Translations under genes and position numbers: made by a program | Notes under the pieces: model-generated | What the model saw: only the letters and a program-made list of their open reading frames with translations | Told to the model about the DNA's origin: nothing | The model's database searches: none | NCBI GenBank assembly: GCA_023397245.1 | Contig: JAEWUH010000201.1 | Location: 1 to 15,911, forward strand | Length of the DNA stretch: 15,911 nt | From: Bacillota bacterium | Lineage (GTDB): Bacteria > Bacillota > Clostridia > Oscillospirales > Acutalibacteraceae | Reading direction: 5' to 3' | Shown: in pieces, positions 1-7,384 of the stretch | How the letters are laid out: the number at the start of each line of letters is the position of its first letter | Position numbering within the stretch: position 1 is the stretch's first letter

Positions 1-1
1 C

Positions 2-325
2 GGTGGCAACCAGCAAAAGGTCATCATCGCCCGGGAAATTTCCAACGAACCCGACCTTTTGATCGCGGTTCAGCCGACCCGCGGGCTTGACGTCGGTGCC
101 ATTGAATACGTACATAAAATGCTGATCCGCGAGCGGGATGCGGGAAAAGCAATCCTGTTGATTTCCCTGGAGCTTGACGAGGTTATGAATGTTGCCGATA
201 CGATCGATGTCATATATGCGGGCACCATTGTAGACAGTTTCAGGCAGGGTGAAGTTGACGAAAAAACAATCGGACTTTTGATGGCGGGAGGTAAAAAGAA
301 TGAAGCTCTTAATCAAAATTCTTAG
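2..325 (+). CDS. Nucleoside ABC importer ATPase, C-terminal end (partial)
   Basis: This is the 3' end of a two-domain sugar/nucleoside-type ABC ATPase (RbsA/YufO class) that energises a membrane importer; its start lies before the window. The visible 107 residues begin at the ABC signature (GGNQQK) and run through a Walker-B region reading LLIAVQPTRGLDVGA and a segment LLISLELDEV. The usual Walker-B Asp-Glu is replaced (AVQPT) and no switch histidine is seen, which is normal for the second, degenerate nucleotide-binding domain of this family. The PTRGLDVGA string is characteristic. It overlaps the next gene by 26 bases and ends in TAG. With the two permeases and nucleoside enzymes downstream, a nucleoside substrate (as for B. 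subtilis NupNOPQ) is likely; the lipoprotein binding component is not visible and would be expected upstream. Confidence 0.93.
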   Translation, partial: GGNQQKVIIAREISNEPDLLIAVQPTRGLDVGAIEYVHKMLIRERDAGKAILLISLELDEVMNVADTIDVIYAGTIVDSFRQGEVDEKTIGLLMAGGKKNEALNQNS

Positions 326-1427
326 GAAGCCGATTACCTCAACGCTGATCGCCATTCTGTTCGGTTTTATCGTGGCGGCAATCGTGCTTGCGGTAACGGG
401 TTACAATCCGTGGCAGTCATTCGGCGCGCTGTTCAACGGGATTTTCGGCAGGCCGAAGTATATTTCAAACGTAATCATCAAGGCGACGCCCATTATTTTA
501 ACGGGACTCAGCGTCGCGTTCGCATTTAAGACCGGTATGTTCAATATCGGCGCGGAAGGCCAGTACATAGCCGGTACGGTCGCCGCGGTCTGCGTCGGCG
601 TAAAATGCGACTTTGCTGCGCCCATCCAGATTCCGCTTGTGGTTTTGTCCGGCGTTCTTGCCGGAGCGGTTTTCGGCGGCATCGTCGGATACCTCAAAGC
701 GAAGTTCGGCATCCATGAGGTTATTACCAGCATCATGCTGAACTGGATTGCGCTTTACCTTTCCAATTTCATTGTAAACACCCAGGCTTACCATGAGCCG
801 AATTCTACAAGCTCCTATGCCGTGAACCCTTCCGGCTTCACGATGCTCCTGCCGGATTGGAAGATTTCCAAAGCGGGCGTAGCCGCGCTGAAACCGAATA
901 AATGGCTGTATGAGGCGCTGGTCAAAACGGACGTAAATTTCGGTATTCTGGTTGCCGTGCTTATGGCGGTTTTGATTTCCATTCTGCTCAGTCGCTCCAC
1001 CAAGGGCTATGAGCTCCGTTCGGTCGGCTTTAACCGCGATGCGGCGGAATTCGCCGGCATCAATGTGAACCGCAACATTACGCAGGCAATGATTATTGCG
1101 GGCGCGCTTGCGGGACTTGCGGGCGCACTGGCGATTACGGGGACCGCGCCGCATAAAATATCCACTATGGCCGCGTTTGAAAACAACGGGTTCAACGGAC
1201 TTTCCGTTGCGCTGATTGCCGGTTCATCACCGGTAGGCTGCGTTTTCGCCGGGCTGCTGTTTGGCGGCCTGCTTTACGGCGGCCAGAGCGTTCAGCAGGA
1301 AGTCGGCGCGCCGACGGAAATTATCAATATCATGATCGGAACGATCGTGTTCTTTGTGGCACTTACCAAGGTTGTGCCTTTGTTTGCGGACAGACTGGAA
1401 AAGAGAGGTGCGAACCATGCAAAGTAA
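300..1427 (+). CDS. Nucleoside ABC transporter permease 1 (NupP/YufP-like)
   Basis: This 375-residue polytopic inner-membrane protein belongs to the BPD_transp_2 permease family and forms half of the channel of a BMP-type nucleoside importer. It opens with a basic N terminus and a long hydrophobic helix (about residues 12-33), then carries the family landmark FNIGAEGQYIAG (residues 81-92), which packs in the membrane core, and a cytoplasmic coupling segment ELRSVGFNRDAAEFAGIN (about 238-255) that contacts the ATPase. Many further hydrophobic helices follow up to the short basic tail. The ATG at 300 is preceded by GGGAGGT at 286-292 and overlaps the end of the ATPase gene, indicating translational coupling. 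Its last 11 bases overlap the second permease. B. subtilis NupP is a somewhat shorter homologue from memory; exact substrate range (purine, pyrimidine or both) cannot be read from the sequence. Confidence 0.94.
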   Translation: MKLLIKILRKPITSTLIAILFGFIVAAIVLAVTGYNPWQSFGALFNGIFGRPKYISNVIIKATPIILTGLSVAFAFKTGMFNIGAEGQYIAGTVAAVCVGVKCDFAAPIQIPLVVLSGVLAGAVFGGIVGYLKAKFGIHEVITSIMLNWIALYLSNFIVNTQAYHEPNSTSSYAVNPSGFTMLLPDWKISKAGVAALKPNKWLYEALVKTDVNFGILVAVLMAVLISILLSRSTKGYELRSVGFNRDAAEFAGINVNRNITQAMIIAGALAGLAGALAITGTAPHKISTMAAFENNGFNGLSVALIAGSSPVGCVFAGLLFGGLLYGGQSVQQEVGAPTEIINIMIGTIVFFVALTKVVPLFADRLEKRGANHAK

Positions 1428-2343
1428 ACTGGATATTCTGTTGCTGCTCGGCATCACCCTGATGTATGCCACACCGCTGATTTTCGGCGCCCTCGGCGGA
1501 GTAATTTCCGAACGTTCCGGCGTTGTGAACATCGGTATTGAAGGAATGATGACCGTGGGGGCTTTTACCGGCGCCGCAGTCAGCTATTTTACCGGTAATC
1601 CGTGGCTCGGTTTTCTGGCGGCAGGCGCCACAGGTGGTCTGATTGCGCTGCTTCATGCCGTTGCTTCCATTACGTTCAAGGCGGATCAAACGATTTCCGG
1701 CATTGCCATTAACCTGATCGGCCCCGGCTTTGCGCTCTTTTTCTGCCGGCTGATGTTCGACAACGCTACCATGACAAAGCCGGCTGCTACGCTGCCGAAG
1801 CTTTTCGGTGAAAATGCGTTCGCAGACAGTTCGTTCAAAAATATGAATGTTGACATCACGGTTATCCTCGCGCTGGTCTGCGCTGCGGCTCTCTGGTTTT
1901 TCCTGTACAAGACCAAGTGGGGGCTTCATGTGCGCGCGGTCGGCGAACACCCTGCCGCAGCGGATACGCTTGGAATCAACGTTACCCGCACCCGCTATCT
2001 CTGCGTGATTTTTTCCGGGATTCTGGCGGGCTTCGGCGGCGCTTCCATGACGCTGGCCATCATTTCCCAGTTTACCCCCACCGCCATCAGCGGTCAGGGA
2101 TTCATTGCATTGGCGGCAGTCATTTTTGGAAAATGGACCCCGTGGGGTGCGTACGGAGCTTGTATGCTTTTTGGTTTTGCTCAGGCTCTTACCGTTGTTC
2201 TGGGCGGCGGCAATTTTGCCGTTCCGTCGCAGATTCTGGCGATGCTGCCGTATGTTCTTACTATTGTTGTTCTGATTCTGTTTGTAGGCCGCTCGGTTGC
2301 TCCTAAGGAGGACGGCGTGCCTTATGAGAAAGGCGTAAGATAA
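1417..2343 (+). CDS. Nucleoside ABC transporter permease 2 (NupQ/YufQ-like)
   Basis: This 308-residue permease is the second membrane subunit and presumably pairs with the preceding one as a heterodimer. Landmarks are the first helix ending ERSGVVNIGIEGMM (residues 32-45), the matching core motif of BPD_transp_2 permeases, and a coupling loop with LHVRAVGEHPAAADTLGIN (about 170-188). The start chosen is ATG 1417: AGAGGTG lies just upstream (1404-1410), and residue 1 then matches the usual N terminus. A longer in-frame opening to 1354 exists but would overlap the previous gene by 74 bases and adds residues unlike the family. The 11-base overlap with permease 1 fits coupled, roughly stoichiometric synthesis. 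Confidence 0.94.
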   Translation: MQSKLDILLLLGITLMYATPLIFGALGGVISERSGVVNIGIEGMMTVGAFTGAAVSYFTGNPWLGFLAAGATGGLIALLHAVASITFKADQTISGIAINLIGPGFALFFCRLMFDNATMTKPAATLPKLFGENAFADSSFKNMNVDITVILALVCAAALWFFLYKTKWGLHVRAVGEHPAAADTLGINVTRTRYLCVIFSGILAGFGGASMTLAIISQFTPTAISGQGFIALAAVIFGKWTPWGAYGACMLFGFAQALTVVLGGGNFAVPSQILAMLPYVLTIVVLILFVGRSVAPKEDGVPYEKGVR

Positions 2344-2384
2344 AGCGCCGAAAAATGGATGTTTCGTATAAAAGGAGATTAATT

Positions 2385-3050
2385 ATGGAAAAAGAAGAAA
2401 TATTGAGCAAAGTAGACCATACCTTGCTTACACAGACCGCAACATGGGCGGAGATCAAGCAGATTTGCGATGACGCCGTGAAGTACCGCACCGCATCGGT
2501 CTGCATTCCGGCGTCCTATGTAAAACAGGCGAAGGAATATGTGAAAGATCAAATGGCGGTCTGCACGGTAATCGGATTCCCGAACGGCTATTCCACAACG
2601 GCGGTCAAGGTTTTTGAGGCAAAGGACGCCATTGCGAACGGAGCCGACGAAATCGATATGGTAATCAATATCGGTTTTATCAAAGACGGGCTTTATGAGA
2701 AGCAGCTGGATGAAATCCGGCAGGTGAAAGCGGCGTGCGGCAGCCATATCCTCAAAGTGATTATCGAAACCTGTCTGCTGACGGAAGAGGAGAAAATCAA
2801 AATGTGCGGGGTCGTAACGGATTCCGGCGCGGATTATATTAAAACCTCTACCGGATTTTCGACCGCGGGAGCCACTTTTGACGATGTGGCGCTTTTTGCA
2901 AAGCATATCGGCCCGAACCTGAAGATCAAGGCGGCCGGCGGGATCAAAACAATGGACGACGCGGAAAAATTTATTTCCCTCGGTGCTTCCCGCTTGGGCA
3001 CCAGCCGAATCATAAAGATTATTAAAAACGAAGAGGCTCAGGGATATTAA
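2385..3050 (+). CDS. deoC: Deoxyribose-phosphate aldolase
   Basis: This 221-residue cytoplasmic class I aldolase splits 2-deoxy-D-ribose 5-phosphate into glyceraldehyde 3-phosphate and acetaldehyde, the final step of deoxynucleoside breakdown. The TIM-barrel landmarks are all present: DEIDMVINIG with the catalytic Asp at 91, ILKVIIETCLL (122-132), YIKTSTGF with the Schiff-base Lys at 153, and KIKAAGGIKT with the second active-site Lys at 182. Length matches the short bacterial DeoC form. ATG 2385 is chosen because AAAGGAGA (2371-2378) sits at ideal distance; an earlier ATG at 2355 has no such site. It follows the permeases by 41 bases with no terminator, so it is in the same operon. A stable hairpin follows the stop codon. 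Confidence 0.97.
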   Translation: MEKEEILSKVDHTLLTQTATWAEIKQICDDAVKYRTASVCIPASYVKQAKEYVKDQMAVCTVIGFPNGYSTTAVKVFEAKDAIANGADEIDMVINIGFIKDGLYEKQLDEIRQVKAACGSHILKVIIETCLLTEEEKIKMCGVVTDSGADYIKTSTGFSTAGATFDDVALFAKHIGPNLKIKAAGGIKTMDDAEKFISLGASRLGTSRIIKIIKNEEAQGY

Positions 3051-3078
3051 TCCGTACGGAAACTAAATCAGTCAAAAC

Positions 3079-3112
3079 GAATTGAGGAGCGGCGGCGGTC
3101 GTTCCTCAATTC
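3079..3112 (+). repeat. Intercistronic hairpin between deoC and cdd
   Basis: The arms GAATTGAGGA (3079-3088) and TCCTCAATTC (3103-3112) are a perfect 10-bp inverted repeat. Five more inner pairs, two of them G-U, extend it to a 15-bp stem with a four-base loop at 3094-3097. The bases after it (TGCCTACGCC) contain no T run, so it is not a standard intrinsic terminator. It lies 28 bases after the deoC stop and 40 before the cdd start. It could be an RNA-stability or processing element that sets different levels for the two halves of the operon; this role is inferred. Confidence 0.7.
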
Positions 3113-3152
3113 TGCCTACGCCCCTTATTTTCATAAGAAAGCAGGGAATACC

Positions 3153-3572
3153 ATGGAGAACTATAAACAGCTGGTGGATGCGGCCATTTCCGCGCGGGAA
3201 ATGGCCTACACACCGTATTCGCACTTCAGCGTGGGAGCGGCTTTGCTGACCAAAGCCGGGAAAATCTACCGTGGCTGCAATATTGAAAACGCGGCATTTA
3301 CGCCGACGAACTGTGCGGAGCGCACCGCCTTTTTCAAAGCAATCAGCGAAGGTGAGCATGAGTTTGCGGCAATCGCGGTCGTCGGCGGCAGGGCCGGGGA
3401 GCCGGTCAGCGAATATTGCCCGCCCTGCGGCGTGTGCCGGCAGGTAATGATGGAATTCTGTAGTCCGGAAAGCTTTCAGGTGATTCTAGCCAAAAACCCG
3501 GATGAATGGAAAATATACGCCCTGCGCGAGATCATTCCTCTCGGGTTCAGCGGGAAAGATTTATCAAGATGA
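3153..3572 (+). CDS. cdd: Cytidine deaminase
   Basis: This 139-residue enzyme hydrolytically deaminates cytidine and deoxycytidine to uridine and deoxyuridine, feeding the pyrimidine phosphorylase encoded two genes downstream. It is the small homotetrameric, zinc-binding type found in Firmicutes. Zinc ligands are Cys54 (in TNCAERTAF), Cys92 and Cys95 (in PPCGVC); Glu56 is the catalytic proton shuttle. The substrate-ribose motif CNIENAAFTPTNC (42-54) is intact, as is FSVGAAL (25-31). The start ATG 3153 has only a weak GGGA upstream (about 3144-3147), suggesting modest initiation. Its stop overlaps the following HAD gene start as ATGA, so that gene is translationally coupled to it. Confidence 0.96.
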   Translation: MENYKQLVDAAISAREMAYTPYSHFSVGAALLTKAGKIYRGCNIENAAFTPTNCAERTAFFKAISEGEHEFAAIAVVGGRAGEPVSEYCPPCGVCRQVMMEFCSPESFQVILAKNPDEWKIYALREIIPLGFSGKDLSR

Positions 3573-4204
3573 TCAAAAATATTGTATTTGATATGGGCCG
3601 GGTGCTGGTGGGTTTCGACCCGGATGCCATTATAGAAGAGTTTACTGCCGATCTGGAGGATATCCAGATGATTCGGAGAGAAATTTTTGAAAAGAACGAA
3701 TGGCAGGAACTGGACCGCGGTACGCTCATGGAGGAAGATATGATTCCCCTCGTCTGTGCAAGGCTGCCCGAGCGTCTGCACGGCATCGCTGAGAAGCTGC
3801 TCCTGCACTGGCGGGAATACATGGAGGCTCTGGACAACATTGTGCCACTGGCCAGGCAGCTGAAAGAAAACGGTTATGCGCTTTATGTGCTTTCCAATGC
3901 GGGAAAGAGCATGCTGGATTTTAAGTATAAGCTTCCGGTATTAAAGTACTTTACGGGAACCCTGTTTTCGGCTGAGGTCTATCTGCTGAAACCGGAGCCG
4001 GGAATTTACCGTGAGTTTTTTGAGCGCTTTTCGCTCAATCCCGAGGAGTGCTTCTTTATTGACGACACTCCTGAAAATATTGAAGCAGGGAAAGAGTTCG
4101 GCATGAACGGATTCCGCTATACGGGGGAACTCCGGCCGCTTTGTGAAGCGCTCGAAAACGCGGGGGTTTCCGCGTCATTTAATTTGTTAAAACAGGTGAA
4201 ATGA
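3569..4204 (+). CDS. HAD-superfamily hydrolase (YihX-like phosphatase)
   Basis: This 211-residue cytoplasmic protein has all four HAD motifs: motif I VFDMGRVL with nucleophile Asp8, motif II LSNAGK (Ser109), motif III Lys141 (LLKPEPGIY) and motif IV IDDTPENIEAG (Asp165/166). In motif I the second acidic residue (Asp+2) is Gly10, the FDxGxVL form seen in the YihX/epoxide-hydrolase-N-terminal-like subgroup. The cap is an insertion of about 70 residues between motifs I and II. ATG 3569 is chosen because it overlaps the cdd stop (ATGA) and places motif I at the usual N-terminal position; a longer opening exists from 3506 but lies inside cdd. The operon suggests a phosphorylated sugar or nucleotide substrate, for example a mononucleotide or pentose phosphate, but nothing in the sequence fixes it. 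Its stop is one base before the pdp start. Confidence 0.9.
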   Translation: MIKNIVFDMGRVLVGFDPDAIIEEFTADLEDIQMIRREIFEKNEWQELDRGTLMEEDMIPLVCARLPERLHGIAEKLLLHWREYMEALDNIVPLARQLKENGYALYVLSNAGKSMLDFKYKLPVLKYFTGTLFSAEVYLLKPEPGIYREFFERFSLNPEECFFIDDTPENIEAGKEFGMNGFRYTGELRPLCEALENAGVSASFNLLKQVK

Positions 4205-4205
4205 A

Positions 4206-5531
4206 ATGAGAATGTATGACATCATAACCAAAAAACGCGAGGGCGGGGAGCTGACAAAGGAAGAGATCGGATATTTCATCGACGGCTATGTCGGGGGCGA
4301 TATTCCGGATTATCAGGTTTCCGCGCTGCTTATGGCAATTTATTTTAAAGGGATGACGGAGCGGGAAACCGCCGAGCTTACCATGCGCATGGCGCATTCC
4401 GGCGAAATGGTCGACCTTTCCTCCATCGACGGCGTGAAGGTCGACAAGCACAGTACCGGCGGCGTCGGCGATAAAACGACGCTGATTATTTCCCCGATCG
4501 TCGCTTCGCTCGGTGTGCGCGTAGCCAAAATGAGCGGGCGCGGGCTCGGGCATACCGGCGGAACAGTGGACAAAATGGAATCCATTCCGGGAATGCAGAC
4601 CTCCCTCGACCGCGAAAAATTCTTTGATATCGTCCGTAGGGTCGGCGTCAGCGTGATCGGCCAGTCGGGCAATATGGTGCCCGCCGATAAAAAGCTGTAT
4701 GCCCTGCGTGACGTAACAGCCACCATCGAAAGCATCCCGCTGATCGCGTCGAGCATCATGAGCAAAAAAATAGCCGCCGGTTCGGACTGTATCCTTTTGG
4801 ATGTTAAAACCGGAAGCGGCGCCTTTATGAAGACCGTAGACGATTCCATCCGTCTTGCGCAGGCTATGGTTTCCATCGGCGAGCATGTAGGCCGCAAAAC
4901 GATCGCGCTGATTACCGATATGGATCGGCCGCTCGGCAACGCGGTAGGAAACGCTTTGGAGATCATGGAGGTATGCCGTACCCTAAAGGGACACGGCCCG
5001 GCTGACCTGACGGAAATCTGCATCGATCTGGCCGCAAATATGCTGTTCCTTGCCGGTAAAGGGAGCATCGAAGCCTGCAAGAAGCTGGCGCATCGGCAGA
5101 TCGCGAACGGGGAAGCCTTTGCAAAGCTCAAGGAAATGGCGGCGGCGCAGGGCGGCGACGTAAGCGTTCTGGACGACAATACAAAATTCGCCCAGCCCAA
5201 GGTTCAGCACGAGGTATTGGCGCAGGGAGAGGGGTATCTCTATTCCATGAACACGGAGCAGTGCGGCATTGCCTCCGTAGAGCTCGGTGCGGGCAGGGAA
5301 AAGAAAGAGGACTCCATTGATTACAGCGCGGGAATTATCCTGCATAAAAAAGTCGGCGACTACGTAAAGACCGGGGATGCGCTGGCAACCTTCTATTCCG
5401 CTGATCAGGGAAAATGCCTCTCCGCCGAGAAACTCTTTGAAAGCGCAGTTACCATTCGCCCGCAGGCACCGAAGCCGGTTCCGGTCATCCACGCCAGAGT
5501 GACCAGGGACGGAGTCGAAAGATACGAATAA
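4206..5531 (+). CDS. pdp: Pyrimidine-nucleoside phosphorylase
   Basis: This 441-residue cytoplasmic enzyme phosphorolyses pyrimidine nucleosides to the free base and (deoxy)ribose 1-phosphate. It shows the full family order: alpha domain start MRMYDIITKKREG, phosphate-binding KHSTGGVGD (81-89), MSGRGLGHTGGTVDK (109-123), base-contacting LYALRDVTAT (164-173) and ASSIMSKK (181-188), and the C-terminal SIDYSAGIILHKKVGD segment. Lys108 just before MSGRG aligns with the Lys of B. subtilis PyNP that, from memory, contacts the 2'-hydroxyl, where thymidine-specific DeoA has Met. This favours use of uridine as well as thymidine and deoxyuridine. ATG 4206 has AGGTGA at 4194-4199 and lies one base after the HAD gene stop; an ATG six bases later is possible. 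It closes the operon before a strong terminator. Confidence 0.96.
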   Translation: MRMYDIITKKREGGELTKEEIGYFIDGYVGGDIPDYQVSALLMAIYFKGMTERETAELTMRMAHSGEMVDLSSIDGVKVDKHSTGGVGDKTTLIISPIVASLGVRVAKMSGRGLGHTGGTVDKMESIPGMQTSLDREKFFDIVRRVGVSVIGQSGNMVPADKKLYALRDVTATIESIPLIASSIMSKKIAAGSDCILLDVKTGSGAFMKTVDDSIRLAQAMVSIGEHVGRKTIALITDMDRPLGNAVGNALEIMEVCRTLKGHGPADLTEICIDLAANMLFLAGKGSIEACKKLAHRQIANGEAFAKLKEMAAAQGGDVSVLDDNTKFAQPKVQHEVLAQGEGYLYSMNTEQCGIASVELGAGREKKEDSIDYSAGIILHKKVGDYVKTGDALATFYSADQGKCLSAEKLFESAVTIRPQAPKPVPVIHARVTRDGVERYE

Positions 5532-5553
5532 CCAAAGACCAGAATAAACGCGA

Positions 5554-5584
5554 AGCGGGCAGGATTTTCTCCTGCCCGCTTTTT
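5554..5584 (+). terminator. Intrinsic terminator of the nucleoside operon
   Basis: The arms AGCGGGCAGGA (5554-5564) and TCCTGCCCGCT (5570-5580) form a perfect 11-bp stem with loop TTTTC, followed by a T run (5580-5584). It lies 22 bases after the pdp stop. On the opposite strand there is no matching T run, so it mainly serves the + strand operon. Confidence 0.95.
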
Positions 5585-5593
5585 ATCATATGT

Positions 5594-6982
5594 TTATGTA
5601 TTCAGTCCCTCGAACTGCATATTGTAATAATTCGCGTAGACCCCGTTGGCCTCCAGAAGAGTTTGGTGAGTGCCGCGCTCAAGAATTCCCTCGTCGCCGA
5701 TCACAATGATCTCGTCCGCGTTCCGTATTGTGCTCAGGCGGTGTGCAATCACAATGGTCGTCCGGTTTTTCGCCAGGATTTCCAGTGAATTCTGGATATG
5801 CCGCTCACTTTCGTTGTCCAGCGCGCTGGTCGCTTCATCGAGGATCAGTATTTTGGGGTCCTTCAAGAATACGCGCGCAATGGCAAGCCGTTGCTTCTGC
5901 CCGCCGCTTAGCCGGGTGCCGCGTTCGCCGACATACGTGTCGTAGCCGTCCTCCAGCCCGATGATAAAATCATGAATATTCGCGTTTTTTGCTGCTTCCA
6001 TGATCTCTTCATCCGTCGCGTCCGGTCTGCCGTATGCGATATTGTCCCGGATACTGCCGGCAAACATATAAACGTCCTGCTGTACGATGCCGATGGAATT
6101 TCGGAGCGAATCGAGCTTGATATCCCGCACGTCCAGCCCGTCGATGCGGACGCTGCCGGCCGTTACATCGTAAAAGCGGGGGAGCAGGGAGCATAATGTG
6201 GTTTTTCCGCCGCCCGAGGGCCCGACCAAAGCTACGGTTTTGCCCGCGTCGATCTGAATATTGATGTGATCCAGCACGTTGCTGGCGGTATCATAGCTGA
6301 AAGAAACGTCGCGGTACTCGATACTGCCCTTTACGTCTTTCAGTTCCGCCGCGCCCGGCCGGTCGGTGATCTCCGGTTCTGTCTCCATGACCTCGTTAAA
6401 ACGCCGGAAGCCGGAATACCCCTTTTGGAACAGCTCGGTAAACTCAATCAGAATGTCGATGGGGTTAATAATGATGTTGATATACAGCGCGTAAACGGCC
6501 AGGTCGGTCAGGCGCAGGGAGCCGTTCGCGATAAAGAGCCCTCCGCTGATCAGCACCGTGATAAAGAGAAGGCCTTCAAAGAACGAGGTTCCCGCGCGGA
6601 AACTGCCCATGATGCGGTAACTGCTGATTTTAGAATCCAGAAATTTCAGGTTGCTCTCGCAGAATTTGTCCCGCTCCAGCTCTTCGTTGGCAAAGCTTTT
6701 CACCACGCGGATGCCCGCCAGAGAATCCTGAACCTGCGAGTTCACCCCCGCGATTTTTTTGCGGTTGTCCATGAAAACCGCACGCATTTTCTTGTTCTGG
6801 TCAATGCTGAACACGATCATTACCGCGGTAACAAGCAGCAGGATGAGCGTCATCGGTACGCTGATGAACATCATCAAAAGGAAGCTGCCCAGGATTTTCA
6901 GCAGGGAGATCAGGATATTTTCCGGCCCGTGGTGCGCCAGCTCGCTGATATCGAACAAATCGGACACCAGCTTGCTCATCAT
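5594..6982 (-). CDS. ABC exporter C-terminal fragment (helices 3-6 and ATPase)
   Basis: This 462-residue open frame starts with two Met codons immediately after the TAG (TAG-ATG-ATG) and has no Shine-Dalgarno sequence of its own, so it could be made only by termination-reinitiation or readthrough. It keeps helices 3-6 (about residues 27-58, 133-153, 160-180) and a complete nucleotide-binding domain. The latter has Walker A GPSGGGKTT (254-262), Q loop IVQQDVYMF, signature LSGGQKQR (358-365), Walker B ILILDEATSALD (378-389) and switch AHRLSTI with His414. Conservation of every catalytic motif argues that loss of function, if real, is recent. Confidence 0.75.
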   Translation of the reverse strand: MMSKLVSDLFDISELAHHGPENILISLLKILGSFLLMMFISVPMTLILLLVTAVMIVFSIDQNKKMRAVFMDNRKKIAGVNSQVQDSLAGIRVVKSFANEELERDKFCESNLKFLDSKISSYRIMGSFRAGTSFFEGLLFITVLISGGLFIANGSLRLTDLAVYALYINIIINPIDILIEFTELFQKGYSGFRRFNEVMETEPEITDRPGAAELKDVKGSIEYRDVSFSYDTASNVLDHINIQIDAGKTVALVGPSGGGKTTLCSLLPRFYDVTAGSVRIDGLDVRDIKLDSLRNSIGIVQQDVYMFAGSIRDNIAYGRPDATDEEIMEAAKNANIHDFIIGLEDGYDTYVGERGTRLSGGQKQRLAIARVFLKDPKILILDEATSALDNESERHIQNSLEILAKNRTTIVIAHRLSTIRNADEIIVIGDEGILERGTHQTLLEANGVYANYYNMQFEGLNT

Positions 6983-7333
6983 CTAACCGGTATTGTTTTT
7001 ATCATAGTATGAAAACGAAAGCCGCTGCAGATGGTCGAACAGATCCTGCCGCATATCGCTTTCCATTCGGGCGCCCATTACGTGTCCCCAGCCGGTGATG
7101 TAGTACTGGCAGCCGAGGCGTACCAGCTCCATAACCAGAAGTCCCACGGCAACCCATGGCAGGGTTTTCAGGATTGCCTGAGCACTTTGGGCAAACAAGC
7201 CTTTTGTAAGCCAATTTAAAATTTGCGGAAACGCGACGTCGACCGCCGAAACGACCAGCGCGCAAAACATATCGAAGTAAAAAATTCCTCGGTATGGCCG
7301 ATAGTATCTTATAAATTTCTTGAATAATGACAT
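6983..7333 (-). CDS. ABC exporter N-terminal fragment (helices 1-2)
   Basis: This 116-residue open frame is the part before the amber codon. It starts MSLFKKFIRYYRPY with a good AGGAGA site. It contains two membrane helices (about residues 15-40 and 55-78) and the first part of the intracellular loop (GARMESDMRQDLFDHLQRL), ending at DKNNTG. Alone it cannot transport or bind ATP. It matters only if it assembles with the following fragment or if the TAG is read through. Confidence 0.6.
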   Translation of the reverse strand: MSLFKKFIRYYRPYRGIFYFDMFCALVVSAVDVAFPQILNWLTKGLFAQSAQAILKTLPWVAVGLLVMELVRLGCQYYITGWGHVMGARMESDMRQDLFDHLQRLSFSYYDKNNTG

Positions 7334-7384
7334 GCTTTTCTCCTATTAAGTCGGAGGAATGCTGATCAGGGCGCAATCAGTACC

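Larger units (their letters stand above)
5594..7333 (-). pseudogene. ABC exporter half-transporter interrupted by an in-frame amber codon
   Basis: Read through, this is one 579-codon gene for a type IV ABC exporter (six-helix membrane domain fused to an ATPase; MsbA/LmrA-like, normally a dimer in the cytoplasmic membrane). A TAG at 6985-6983 splits it in the same reading frame after the residues SYYDKNNTG. Homologues typically continue G-Q-x-M-S-R/K here, so the TAG sits exactly where a CAG Gln codon is expected, a single C-to-T change. No other damage is visible: the ATPase has Walker A, Q loop, signature, Walker B and switch His. The start ATG at 7333 has AGGAGA upstream (7339-7344). Either the gene is a recent nonsense allele, the base is a sequencing error, or two fragments are made by reinitiation. 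It lies 51 bases after the cyclophilin gene with no terminator between, so the two are probably cotranscribed. Transported substrate unknown. Confidence 0.85.

Noticed and set aside
498..1154. Minus-strand open frame of 218 residues opposite permease 1
   Set aside because: Arg/His-rich shadow translation with no domain; the permease frame carries clear family motifs.
3079..3112. Hairpin after deoC as an intrinsic terminator
   Set aside because: No T run follows on the + strand, and the downstream genes belong to the same pathway.
4340..5200. Minus-strand open frame of 286 residues opposite pdp
   Set aside because: The + strand gene is unambiguous, and the antisense product is Ser/Pro-rich low-information sequence, typical of codon-bias shadows.
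6983..6985. TAG as a recoded sense codon (pyrrolysine or glutamine)
   Set aside because: TAG ends the cyclophilin and the first ATPase frame in this window at sensible places; local mutation or error is simpler.
6266..7012. + strand open frame of 248 residues opposite the ABC exporter
   Set aside because: Shadow of the exporter, whose ATPase motifs are complete on the minus strand.
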